From assembly GCA_900756715.1 (NCBI GenBank), contig CAAELC010000147.1, positions 1 through 47,836 on the forward strand: 47,836 nt of DNA, written 5' to 3'. This document shows, piece after piece, positions 17,244 to 24,998 of this stretch; positions within the stretch are counted from its first letter, which is position 1; every line of letters starts with the position of its first letter. The notes under the pieces are model-generated. The model did no database searches, had not been told where the DNA came from, and worked only from the letters and a program-made list of their open reading frames with translations. Source of the DNA: an uncultured Oscillospiraceae bacterium (GTDB lineage Bacteria > Bacillota > Clostridia > Oscillospirales > Oscillospiraceae). The translations under genes and the position numbers were made by a program.

Positions 17244-18326
17244 ATGGCAAGAATTTTCATGAAGGGCTGCGAGGCCATCGCCGAGGCAGCCGTGCGCGCC
17301 GGCTGCCGCTTCTTTGCCGGCTATCCCATCACCCCGCAGAATGAGATTCCCGAGTATTTTGCCCGCCGGATGCCGCAGGTAGGCGGCACCTTTGTCCAGG
17401 GCGAGAGCGAAGTGGCGTCCGTGAACATGGTCTATGGCGCTGCCTCTGCAGGCGTGCGCTCCATGACCTCCTCGTCTTCCTGCGGCATTTCGCTGAAAAG
17501 CGAGGGCATCAGCTACTGCGCCAGCGCCCGCATCCCCATGGTGTACTGCAATGTGCAGCGGGGCGGCCCCGGCGTGGGCGCCATCCAGCCTGCCCAGCAG
17601 GACTATAATCAGGCCACCAAGGCCAGCGGCAACGGCGGCTTCCGCATGATGGTGCTGGCCCCCTCCACAGTGCAGGAGGCGGTGGACCTGACCTACAAGG
17701 CTTTCGACTATGCCGACCGTGACCGCAACCCGGTGCTGGTGCTGGCTGACGGCGTGATCGGCACCATGATGGAGCCGGTGGAGCTGCCGGAGATGAAGTC
17801 CGACGCGGAGATTGCCGCCATCAAGGACAGCAAGAAGAAGTGGGCCTGCATCGGCCACGAGCTGGACTACGCCAACCGTGCATGGATCCAGCCCGGCTGC
17901 TGGTCTACCGCCGTGCTGCAGCAGACCAACGAGGACGCCGACGCCATGTACCGCCGCTGGGCGGAGGAGGATGTGCAGGTGGAGGAATACCGCATGGAGG
18001 ATGCGGAGGTTGTCCTGACTGCCTACGGCATCTGCGGCCGCATTGCTGCCAGCGCCGTGGATATGCTGCGCGCGCAGGGCGTCAAGGCCGGTATGATCCG
18101 TCCCATCACCGTGTACCCCTTCCCCTACGCCGCCTACGATAAGATCGACTACGCCAAGTGCAAGGGTATCGTCAGCGTGGAGATGAGCATCCCCGCCCAG
18201 TTCGCCGTGGATGTGGAGGCCGCTGTAAAGGAGCGCTGCCCGGTTACCACCTGCCTGTGCTCCGGCGGCAATATCATGAGCCGCGAGGCCGTCATCGAAA
18301 CCGTGAAGAAAGTGATGGAGGGCTGA
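17244..18326 (+). CDS. vorB: 2-oxoacid:ferredoxin oxidoreductase alpha subunit (VorB-type)
   Basis: The alpha subunit of the complex that oxidatively decarboxylates a 2-oxo acid with CoA to acyl-CoA, reducing ferredoxin (or runs in reverse). The 360-residue protein shows the N-terminal pyrimidine-binding domain (GYPITPQNEIPEYFARRMP, GESEVASVNMVYGAASAG) and the C-terminal transketolase-like domain. It best fits the branched-chain (VorB) or 2-oxoglutarate (KorA) class; the substrate cannot be settled by reading. It lies 12 bases after the ferredoxin gene. Codon use is strongly biased to C-ending codons, suggesting high expression. Confidence 0.9.
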   Translation: MARIFMKGCEAIAEAAVRAGCRFFAGYPITPQNEIPEYFARRMPQVGGTFVQGESEVASVNMVYGAASAGVRSMTSSSSCGISLKSEGISYCASARIPMVYCNVQRGGPGVGAIQPAQQDYNQATKASGNGGFRMMVLAPSTVQEAVDLTYKAFDYADRDRNPVLVLADGVIGTMMEPVELPEMKSDAEIAAIKDSKKKWACIGHELDYANRAWIQPGCWSTAVLQQTNEDADAMYRRWAEEDVQVEEYRMEDAEVVLTAYGICGRIAASAVDMLRAQGVKAGMIRPITVYPFPYAAYDKIDYAKCKGIVSVEMSIPAQFAVDVEAAVKERCPVTTCLCSGGNIMSREAVIETVKKVMEG

Positions 18327-18329
18327 ACC

Positions 18330-19082
18330 ATGGAAAAGATTTATACCCGTACAAAAACCATTCAGGAGGACAAGGTTTCCGGCTTCTGTCCCGGATGCAT
18401 GCACTCCACCGTCATCAAGCTCATCGGCGAGGTGCTGGAGGAGATGAATCAGGTGCAGAACGCCGCCTGTGTGCTGGGCATCGGCTGCTGCGGCCTGCAC
18501 ATGGATTACATCGCCTATGACAATACCACCGCGCCCCATGGCCGCGCCTGTGCCGTGGCCACCGGTATCAAGCGCGCTAACCCCGATACGCTGGTCTACA
18601 CCTATCAGGGCGATGGCGATCTGGCCTCCATCGGTCTGGCAGAGACTATGTCTGCCGCCAACCGCGGCGAGAACTTCACTGTCATCTTCGTCAACAACGG
18701 CATTTACGGCATGACCGGCGGCCAGATGGCCCCCACCACGCTGGTGGGCATGAAGGCCAGCACTGCGCCCAACGGCCGTGATCCCAAGGAGCATGGCTAC
18801 CCCATGCATATGTGCGAGATTCTGAACCAGCTGACCGCTCCCTACTATCTGGAGCGTACCAGCTGCAACACCCCCGCAAATGCAAACAAGACCAAAGCAG
18901 CCATCCGCAAGGCGTTCCAGAACCAGCTGGACGGCAAGGGCTTCTCCATGGTGGAGATCGTCACCAGCTGCCCCACAAACTGGGGGCTGGACCCGCTGGC
19001 CGCTCTGGATTTCATCGACGAGAAGATGCTGCCCGAGTTCCCCTTGGGCGTATACCGCGACAAGAGCAAGGAGGAGGCGTAA
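18330..19082 (+). CDS. 2-oxoacid:ferredoxin oxidoreductase beta subunit
   Basis: The TPP-binding subunit of the complex, 250 residues. The N-terminal FCPGCMHST, the central GDGDLASIGLAE and NNGIYGMTGGQMAPTT are the TPP and magnesium motifs of the beta family. Several cysteines (CPGC, GIGCCG, CP near the end) may ligate or shield a cluster as in other beta subunits. It starts 3 bases after the alpha gene and ends directly before the gamma gene, so the subunits are probably translated from one message. Confidence 0.92.
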   Translation: MEKIYTRTKTIQEDKVSGFCPGCMHSTVIKLIGEVLEEMNQVQNAACVLGIGCCGLHMDYIAYDNTTAPHGRACAVATGIKRANPDTLVYTYQGDGDLASIGLAETMSAANRGENFTVIFVNNGIYGMTGGQMAPTTLVGMKASTAPNGRDPKEHGYPMHMCEILNQLTAPYYLERTSCNTPANANKTKAAIRKAFQNQLDGKGFSMVEIVTSCPTNWGLDPLAALDFIDEKMLPEFPLGVYRDKSKEEA

Positions 19083-19083
19083 C

Positions 19084-19644
19084 ATGGAGAGAAATCTGAT
19101 GGTCGCCGGTTTCGGCGGACAGGGTGTCATGACCCTCGGTAAATTTCTGGCAGAGGCCACCTGTGATTCTACCGACAAGAATGTAACCTTCTTCCCCTCC
19201 TATGGTGCGGAGCAGCGGGGCGGCACCGCCAACTGCTATGTGGTCATCTCCGACGAGCAGATCGGTGCGCCTCTGGGCGACATGATGGACGACCTGATTG
19301 TCATGAATGATCCCAGCCTGAATAAGTTCCTGTACAAGCTGAAGAAGGGCGGCACGCTGTATATCAACAGCTCCATCGTTACCAGCGAAATTACCCGCGA
19401 TGACCTGAAGGTGGTCAAGGCCCCTGTGACGGAGCTTGCCCTGGAGCTGGGCAACAGCAAGGTGCTGAACATCATCATGCTGGGCGTGTATGTGGGCTAT
19501 ACTCAGGTGGTGCCCGAGGATGTGGTGTGGAACACCATCGAGCATAAGCTGAGCAAGAAGCCTGCCCTGCTGCCCATGAACAAGGAAGCGTTTCACCGCG
19601 GCCTTGCCATCGGCAAGGAGCAGCGGGCGCAGCACGGCCTGTAA
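19084..19644 (+). CDS. 2-oxoacid:ferredoxin oxidoreductase gamma subunit
   Basis: The gamma subunit, 186 residues, with the family opening GFGGQGVMTLGKFLAEA (residues 10-26) and the SYGAEQRGGTANCYVVIS motif. The ATG at 19084 is one base after the beta stop codon, with GAGGAGG in the end of the beta gene as its ribosome site. The open frame runs upstream through the beta gene, but that part is a shadow reading. It is the last gene before a strong terminator. Confidence 0.92.
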   Translation: MERNLMVAGFGGQGVMTLGKFLAEATCDSTDKNVTFFPSYGAEQRGGTANCYVVISDEQIGAPLGDMMDDLIVMNDPSLNKFLYKLKKGGTLYINSSIVTSEITRDDLKVVKAPVTELALELGNSKVLNIIMLGVYVGYTQVVPEDVVWNTIEHKLSKKPALLPMNKEAFHRGLAIGKEQRAQHGL

Positions 19645-19717
19645 TCTTTCATAGGGGTACGCAGAATCTGCGGGTGCATACCCTCCGCACCGGCAGACGC
19701 GCTACCCGTTAGCTGTA

Positions 19718-19755
19718 GAAAATGCCCGGCTAATTTCCTTTAGCCGGGCATTTTC
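19718..19755 (+). terminator. Intrinsic terminator of the oxidoreductase operon
   Basis: A 15-bp stem (19718-19732 with 19741-19755) with an 8-base loop ends in TTTTC. The stem also has flanking A residues, so it could work on either strand. Confidence 0.85.
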
Positions 19756-19806
19756 CACAATATTTTTCAGATAAACAGTGCAAGATTACAGTTTTTTTCT
19801 GCCCTC

Positions 19807-19835
19807 TTGCGTTTTGTTGAATCATTCGGTAAAAT
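19807..19835 (+). promoter_or_regulatory. Promoter of the OFA-type MFS gene
   Basis: TTGCGT (19807-19812) and TAAAAT (19830-19835) are 17 bases apart. The leader is about 35 bases. Confidence 0.5.
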
Positions 19836-19874
19836 GAGGCGTACACCAAATTTCAAACATTTCGGAGGAATTAC

Positions 19875-21110
19875 ATGAAAAAGCTTTCTCGCTGGGCCTA
19901 TGTGGTCGTTGGCGTGGCCGTGCTGCTGTTTTCCGGCATGGTCTATGCATGGAGCGTTCTGTCCGGCCCCATCGCTGCCGAATTTCCGCAGTGGAGTCAA
20001 TCGCAGCTTTCCTTAACCTTTACCATTGTCATGGCCCTGTTCTGTCTGGGCGGTATGACCGGCGGATTTCTTTCTGGCAAGGTCAGTCAGAAAATTTATC
20101 TGTGGGTGTCTGCCGCTTTATTTCTGGTGGGCTTTTTTATGGCGTCCCGCATCCAGAGCCTTGCCGGGCTGTATATCAGCTTTGGCGTAATCTGCGGCTT
20201 TGCCAGCGGCCTGTCCTATAACGGCGTGCTTTCCACCGTCGGCAAGTGGTTTCCGGATAAGCAGGGCCTGATTTCCGGTATTCTGCTGATGGGCTTTGGC
20301 CTGAGCAGCTTTCTGGTTGGCAAGATTTATCAGGCCGCCACGCCCGATACCATCGGCGCATGGCGCATCAGCTTTTTGGTGCTGGGCATCGTCACGGCGG
20401 TGGTCATGGCCCTCTGTGGATTCCTGCTGGAAAAGCCGGGCCCGGATTTTGCCGCGCCTGCTGCCGCCGGGAAAAAACGGGCTGTTTGTCCTGTGGCGGC
20501 GGAGCTGTCGGCGGGTCAGATGGTGCGCCGGGGCAGCTTCTGGCTGTTCTATCTGTGGGCCATTCTGGTCAGCGCCGCCGGCCTTGCGCTGGTAAGTCAG
20601 GCCAGCGGCATTGCCCGCGAGGTGGGACAGGGCATCACCGCCTCCACCATTGCCACTGTGGTGGGGATGATCTCCATTTTCAACGGCATCGGCCGTGTGA
20701 TTTTCGGCGGCATGTATGACCGTGTCGGCCGCCGGTTGACCATGCAGCTGGTGAATGTGCTGTTTATCGTCACTGCCGTGGTGCTGGTGTTTGCCCTGAA
20801 GCTGGGCAGCTTCCCGGTGCTGGTGGTGGGCTTTGTGCTGGGCGGCCTCAGCTATGGCGGCGTGACCCCCACCAACGCGGCTTTCACCAGCGGGTACTTT
20901 GGCCTGCAGCACTATGCGCTGAATCTGGCGCTGGTCAACACCAATCTGATGATTGCCTCCTTTGGCAGCACCATTGCCGGTGGCCTGTATGACAGCTCCG
21001 GCTCTTATATGAGCACCTATCTGATGATGGCGGTGCTTGCGGCGCTAGGCATTCTGGCGTCCTTTGGTATTACGCTGTGCGACAAGCGAACGCTGGCCCG
21101 GAAGAAATAA
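19875..21110 (+). CDS. MFS transporter, OFA (oxalate/formate antiporter-like) family
   Basis: A 411-residue carrier with 12 predicted membrane segments. The start MKKLSRWAYVVVGVAVLLFSGMVYAWSVL and the GMTGGFLSGKVSQK loop between helices 2 and 3 are typical of the OFA group, which exchanges small carboxylates. The later segment IFNGIGRVIFGGMYDRVGRR is the matching loop of the second half. It follows the oxidoreductase operon but has its own promoter. Transport of a carboxylate linked to that enzyme is an attractive but unproven idea. Confidence 0.88.
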   Translation: MKKLSRWAYVVVGVAVLLFSGMVYAWSVLSGPIAAEFPQWSQSQLSLTFTIVMALFCLGGMTGGFLSGKVSQKIYLWVSAALFLVGFFMASRIQSLAGLYISFGVICGFASGLSYNGVLSTVGKWFPDKQGLISGILLMGFGLSSFLVGKIYQAATPDTIGAWRISFLVLGIVTAVVMALCGFLLEKPGPDFAAPAAAGKKRAVCPVAAELSAGQMVRRGSFWLFYLWAILVSAAGLALVSQASGIAREVGQGITASTIATVVGMISIFNGIGRVIFGGMYDRVGRRLTMQLVNVLFIVTAVVLVFALKLGSFPVLVVGFVLGGLSYGGVTPTNAAFTSGYFGLQHYALNLALVNTNLMIASFGSTIAGGLYDSSGSYMSTYLMMAVLAALGILASFGITLCDKRTLARKK

Positions 21111-21114
21111 GCTG

Positions 21115-21136
21115 ACGCCTGCCTTGAGGCCGGCGT
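21115..21136 (+). terminator. Possible weak terminator of the MFS gene
   Basis: A stem of 5 plus 4 bp with one internal mismatch lies 5 bases after the stop codon. There is no T run, so function is doubtful. Confidence 0.35.
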
Positions 21137-21150
21137 GCCGTTCGGGGAGG

Positions 21151-21356
21151 TTATCCGGCGGGCTGACTCTGACAGCGGCGCATCATCACCGCCACAAAAG
21201 CGGCTACGATCAGTTCCGTAATGGGCATGGCAAACCAGATGCTCCCTGCTCCGGCCACTGCCGGCAGCAGATAAATCAGAATGCCGCTGATAACAGCGCC
21301 CGCCCCACAGACACGATAAAAGCGGTGGTGGGCTTCATCACTGCCTGAAAATTCAT
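21151..21356 (-). pseudogene. Remnant of a MATE-family exporter C-terminus
   Basis: Reading leftward from an ATG at 21354-21356 with an AAGGAGG site gives FQAVMKPTTAFIVSVG. After a frameshift near 21312 it continues as ISGILIYLLPAVAGAGSIWFAMPITELIVAAFVAVMMRR to a stop at 21151-21153. This matches the last two helices of MATE transporters (FQA..KP.TA, IW.A.PI.EL). The rest of the gene is missing. It is not a copy of the nearby intact MATE gene, whose C-terminus reads differently. Confidence 0.6.
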
Positions 21357-21420
21357 ACGACTGCCTCCTTGATAGTTTCTGCGGTGGTCAAGCGGGAAAT
21401 GTGGCCCGGAATGCAAAAAA

Positions 21421-21465
21421 AGCCGGATAAAGCACAGGCATCTCAGCCTGTTGCCTTATCCGGCT
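21421..21465 (-). terminator. Intrinsic terminator downstream of argH
   Basis: A 10-bp outer stem (21421-21430 with 21456-21465) is extended by an inner GC-rich stem. On the minus strand it is followed by a run of six T (21415-21420). It lies about 150 bases past the argH stop codon. Confidence 0.75.
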
Positions 21466-21611
21466 CATCATTTCCAACGAATGATTTGCCCTCCGAGCAA
21501 GCGGTAGGTATTATAGCTGCTTTTTCGGCAAATGACAAGCGTATGCGAGCATAAAATGCCTGCAAAGCGGAGTCTGACTGCCCGCCGACGGATCCGTCGC
21601 ATTCCACCGGC

Positions 21612-22997
21612 TTACGCCAGTGCTTCCAGCCAGGCGCGCTCCTTTTCAATCTGGCGGCGCACCTCCTGCGGGGCGGTGCCGCCATAGGAGCCGCGTGCAT
21701 TGACGCAGGCGGCGATGCTGACATCTCCCAGCATGGCCCGGGAAATTCGACTGTCGATGGCAGACAGCTCTGCGTCCGTCAGTTCTTCCAGCTGGCAGCC
21801 CCGGCCCTCGCACACCTTTACCATGCGGCCCACAATGGAGTGTGCCTCCCGGAAGGGGATTCCCTGTTTGGCAAAATGCTCTGCCACATCGGTGGCATTC
21901 AGGAAGCCCTTGCCCATCTGCGCCTGAATCTGGTCCATCCGGAATTCCGTGTGCTCCAGCATTTTTGCGAAAATCAGCAGCGTTGCCTTCCATGTGTCCA
22001 CTGCGTCAAACAGGCTCTCCTTATCCTCCTGAAAATCTTTGTTATAGGCCATGGGCGTACCCTTCATTACGGTAAGCAGCTGCATCAGGTCGCCATAGAC
22101 CCGCCCCACCTTGCCGCGGATCAGCTCTGCCATGTCGGGATTTTTCTTCTGGGGCATGATGCTGCTGCCGGTGCAGAAGCTGTCATCAATGGCAATGTAC
22201 GAAAATTCAGAAGAATTCCACCATGCAAATTCCTCTGCCCAGCGCGACAGATGCATCATGGAAATGGAGGCATCGCTGAGAAATTCGATGCTGTAGTCCC
22301 GGTCACTTACGCTGTCCATGGCGTTTTCGGTGGGGGCGATAAAGCCCAGCAGCCGGGCGGTTTCATGCCGGTCGATGGGCAGCGTAGTGCCTGCCAGCGC
22401 GCAGGCGCCCAAAGGGCAGTAGTTCATCCGCTCCAGTGTGTCCTGCAGCCGCTGAATGTCCCGCTTGAACATCTGAAAATAAGCCATGAATACAAAGCCG
22501 AGGGTCAGGGGCTGGGCGTGCTGCAAATGGGTAAAGCCGATGCTGATCTGGTCGGCGTACTGCTCCGCCTTATCCAGAATCACCGTCTCCAGATATTTCA
22601 GCCGTTCCAGAATTGCCCCGATTTCCCGCCGCAGGTACAGGCGTCCATCCACCTGGCACTGGTCGTTGCGGCTGCGGGCGGTGTGCAGCTTTTTCCCCAC
22701 CTTGCCGACGCGGGCAATGAGTCGGCTTTCGATGCCCATGTGAATGTCCTCGTCGTTGACATCAAAAGTGATCTTTCCGGTCTGAATATCGGCCCGAATC
22801 TCCTCCAGTCCGGTAATAATGGTCTTCGCTTCGTCCTCCGTGACGATGCCCTGCCCGGCCAGCATCGTCACATGGGCGATGCTGCCGTCTATATCCTCGT
22901 TATACATTCTCTGGTCGAAGAAGATGGAGGCGTTATACTGCTTGACCGCCTCGTCCATTTCTTTTTCAAATCTTCCGCCCCATAAGCTGCTCGCCAT
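21612..22997 (-). CDS. argH: Argininosuccinate lyase
   Basis: ArgH splits argininosuccinate into arginine and fumarate, the last step of arginine synthesis. The 461-residue length is typical. The fumarase/lyase signature GSSIMPQKKNPD (near 277) holds the catalytic serine loop. SRNDQCQVDGRLYLRRE and GFTHLQHAQPLTLG are further family motifs. No argG is beside it, and it has its own promoter, so it appears to be a single-gene unit. A long perfect inverted repeat overlaps its -35. Confidence 0.96.
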   Translation of the reverse strand: MASSLWGGRFEKEMDEAVKQYNASIFFDQRMYNEDIDGSIAHVTMLAGQGIVTEDEAKTIITGLEEIRADIQTGKITFDVNDEDIHMGIESRLIARVGKVGKKLHTARSRNDQCQVDGRLYLRREIGAILERLKYLETVILDKAEQYADQISIGFTHLQHAQPLTLGFVFMAYFQMFKRDIQRLQDTLERMNYCPLGACALAGTTLPIDRHETARLLGFIAPTENAMDSVSDRDYSIEFLSDASISMMHLSRWAEEFAWWNSSEFSYIAIDDSFCTGSSIMPQKKNPDMAELIRGKVGRVYGDLMQLLTVMKGTPMAYNKDFQEDKESLFDAVDTWKATLLIFAKMLEHTEFRMDQIQAQMGKGFLNATDVAEHFAKQGIPFREAHSIVGRMVKVCEGRGCQLEELTDAELSAIDSRISRAMLGDVSIAACVNARGSYGGTAPQEVRRQIEKERAWLEALA

Positions 22998-23029
22998 TGC
23001 GTCTCGTCCCCTCTCCCTTTGTTGGGTAC

Positions 23030-23057
23030 ATTATAGCATGTGGGGCGAAAAGGTCAA
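23030..23057 (-). promoter_or_regulatory. Promoter of argH
   Basis: TTGACC (23052-23057) and consensus TATAAT (23030-23035) on the minus strand are 16 bases apart. Confidence 0.7.
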
Positions 23058-23101
23058 GGGTCTATATGCATATTTTTTCAAAATATGCATATAGACCCTT
23101 G
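23055..23101. repeat. Perfect 22-bp inverted repeat before argH
   Basis: Arms 23055-23076 and 23080-23101 are perfect complements around a 3-base centre (TTC). Each arm itself holds the palindrome ATATGCATAT. The left arm overlaps the argH -35 by three bases. It may be an operator, for example for ArgR, or a terminator of the MATE gene upstream; there is no T run on the minus strand. Confidence 0.7.
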
Positions 23102-23139
23102 TTTGTACAGCTGTATTCGGCAATTTCGTGCATAATTAC

Positions 23140-24477
23140 TCATTTTGGGGACAGAAGCCTGCTCCTGCGAAGCAGATAATACCCATAACCTGCGGCGTCT
23201 GCCAGAAACCAGCCGATAGGGATGGCGGCCCAGATAGCTGTTTCCCCCACAGAACCTGCCAGAGCGTAGGCCAACGCTACCCGGGTGCCCAGGGAGATTA
23301 CTGTCAACACCACCGACATGCCGGGATGCTTAATGGCCCGGTAAAAACCATAAAGCAGGAACAAGCACCCAATCCCCACATAAAATGCGCCCTCGATGCG
23401 CAGATAGCGTACGCCGGCCGACAACACCGCTGTTTCCTCCGGCCTGATAAAAATGCCCATCAGAGGCCGGGCCAGCAGAAATACCAAAAGGGAGATAACC
23501 GCGGAAAAAGCGGCGCTGACTGCGGTTGCCTGACGAAATCCACGACGCAGCCGGTCTTTGTTTCCGGCGCCATAGTTCTGGGCGGCAAAGGTAGAAAAGG
23601 CATTCCCGAAGTCCTGCACCGGCAGATAGGCAAAGGTGTCTATCTTCACAGCAGCGGCAAAGGCGGCCATAGTAACAGGACCGAAGCTGTCTACCAGCCT
23701 CTGGATCAGCAGGATGCCAAAATTCATGGCTGATTGCTGCAAGCAGGTGAGAAAGGACAGGTTGCCGATCTCGCCCAGAATTTTCCGGTCAAACCGGAAA
23801 TCGCAGCGGCGGGGCAATACCTCCCGGCAGCGCAGCAGTGAATAGACAAAAAGCCCTACGCCGGACACATACTGGGCCAGCACCGTAGCGGCAGCGGCCC
23901 CGGCCACGCCCCAGGAAAACGCCAGCACAAACAGCAGGTCAAGTCCCACATTCAAAACAGCGGACACGCCCAGAAACAGCAGCGGCGCCGTGGAGTTGCC
24001 TACCGAGCGCAGCAGGCAGGCAAAAAAGTTATAGAGAAAGGTTGCCAGCAGGCCTGCGAAAATAATTTCCAGATAGCGGCCCATATCGCCCCGCAGCGCC
24101 TGCGGTACCTGCAAAAAGCGGAGAATCGAAGGCAGCCCCAGATACACGCACCCTGTAAGCAGCAGCGTCACCAGCAGAATCAGACAAAAGGCGTGGGCCA
24201 CAGACCGGCGCAGGTTTTCCCGATCACCGCGGCCCTGATAAATGGAAAATAGCGCCCCGGAGCCCATAGCAAGGCCCAGAAAAATGGATGTGAGAAAGGT
24301 CATCAGTGTATAAGCAGACCCCACTGCCGCCAGTGCATCCCGCCCCAAGGCCCGGCCCACAATAAGCGTGTCGGCAATATTATAAAGCTGCTGCAGCAGG
24401 TTCCCGGCCACCATAGGCAGGGCGAACAGAAGCAGCCCCTTCGTGATGCTGCCCTGCGTCAGGTCACGGTATTTCAT
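23140..24477 (-). CDS. MATE family multidrug/toxin exporter
   Basis: A 445-residue membrane protein of the MATE/NorM type, with about 12 hydrophobic segments in two halves. The N-terminal GSITKGLLLFALPMVAGNLLQQLYNIADTLIVGR is the classic opening. The FAAQNYGAGNKDRLRRGFR segment is the equivalent loop in the second half. MATE proteins export organic cations or small molecules using sodium or proton gradients. It has an AAGGA site and lies after the pyr operon terminator. The substrate is unknown, and I see no clear promoter of its own. Confidence 0.92.
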   Translation of the reverse strand: MKYRDLTQGSITKGLLLFALPMVAGNLLQQLYNIADTLIVGRALGRDALAAVGSAYTLMTFLTSIFLGLAMGSGALFSIYQGRGDRENLRRSVAHAFCLILLVTLLLTGCVYLGLPSILRFLQVPQALRGDMGRYLEIIFAGLLATFLYNFFACLLRSVGNSTAPLLFLGVSAVLNVGLDLLFVLAFSWGVAGAAAATVLAQYVSGVGLFVYSLLRCREVLPRRCDFRFDRKILGEIGNLSFLTCLQQSAMNFGILLIQRLVDSFGPVTMAAFAAAVKIDTFAYLPVQDFGNAFSTFAAQNYGAGNKDRLRRGFRQATAVSAAFSAVISLLVFLLARPLMGIFIRPEETAVLSAGVRYLRIEGAFYVGIGCLFLLYGFYRAIKHPGMSVVLTVISLGTRVALAYALAGSVGETAIWAAIPIGWFLADAAGYGYYLLRRSRLLSPK

Positions 24478-24515
24478 GATTTTTCGTCCTTAACAATCTC
24501 AGGTATTACAGCGAA

Positions 24516-24545
24516 AAGCAGAGGGACAGTTCTGTCCCTCTGCTT
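24516..24545 (-). terminator. Intrinsic terminator of the pyr operon
   Basis: A perfect 13-bp stem (24516-24528 with 24533-24545) with a 4-base loop is followed by TTTTCG on the minus strand. It lies about 40 bases past the pyrI stop. Confidence 0.75.
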
Positions 24546-24581
24546 AGTGTAGCATAAACGGCCGCGATTGGCTACCTGATT

Positions 24582-24998
24582 TTACTTGGCCTTGCTTTCG
24601 CAGTACAGGCAGCGATAAACCCGGTTTTCCCGGTCGGTCAGACGGAACACCTGCTCCAGCTCCTGCTCCACCGAGGTGATGCAGCGGGGATTCTTGCAGT
24701 GGATGACGCCGCGCACTTCCTCAGGCAGATCCAGATAGCGCTTTTCCACCCGCTGACCATTGCGGATGATGTTGACGGTGGTGCCGGGGGCGATATAGCC
24801 CAGCACGGCAAAATCCAGATCCATTTCGGTGTCAATTTTCAGAATATCCTTCTTCCCCATCTTGCCGCTGGAGGCATTGCGGATAATGGCTACCTGACAA
24901 TCCAGCTTTTCCAGTTCCAGCATCTTATAGATTTCCATACTTTTGCCGGCGGGGATGTGGTCCAGCACGATTCCGTTCTTTACAGCATCAATGTTCAT
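24582..24998 (-). CDS. pyrI: Aspartate carbamoyltransferase regulatory chain
   Basis: PyrI binds nucleotides and makes aspartate carbamoyltransferase allosteric. The 138-residue protein has the N-terminal nucleotide-binding domain (MNIDAVKNGIVLDHIPAGKS) and a C-terminal zinc domain. The zinc ligands are seen as C-x4-C in HCKNPRC and C-x2-C in CLYC. Its start overlaps the end of pyrB by 11 bases. PyrI is absent from Bacillus but found in several Clostridia, so pathway control here is likely at the enzyme level as well. Confidence 0.95.
   Translation of the reverse strand: MNIDAVKNGIVLDHIPAGKSMEIYKMLELEKLDCQVAIIRNASSGKMGKKDILKIDTEMDLDFAVLGYIAPGTTVNIIRNGQRVEKRYLDLPEEVRGVIHCKNPRCITSVEQELEQVFRLTDRENRVYRCLYCESKAK

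Noticed and set aside
16692..19178. Long open frame (828 codons) on the minus strand across the oxidoreductase operon
   Set aside because: Antisense to four well-recognised genes; the His/Gly/Ala-rich translation has no domain and no ribosome site.
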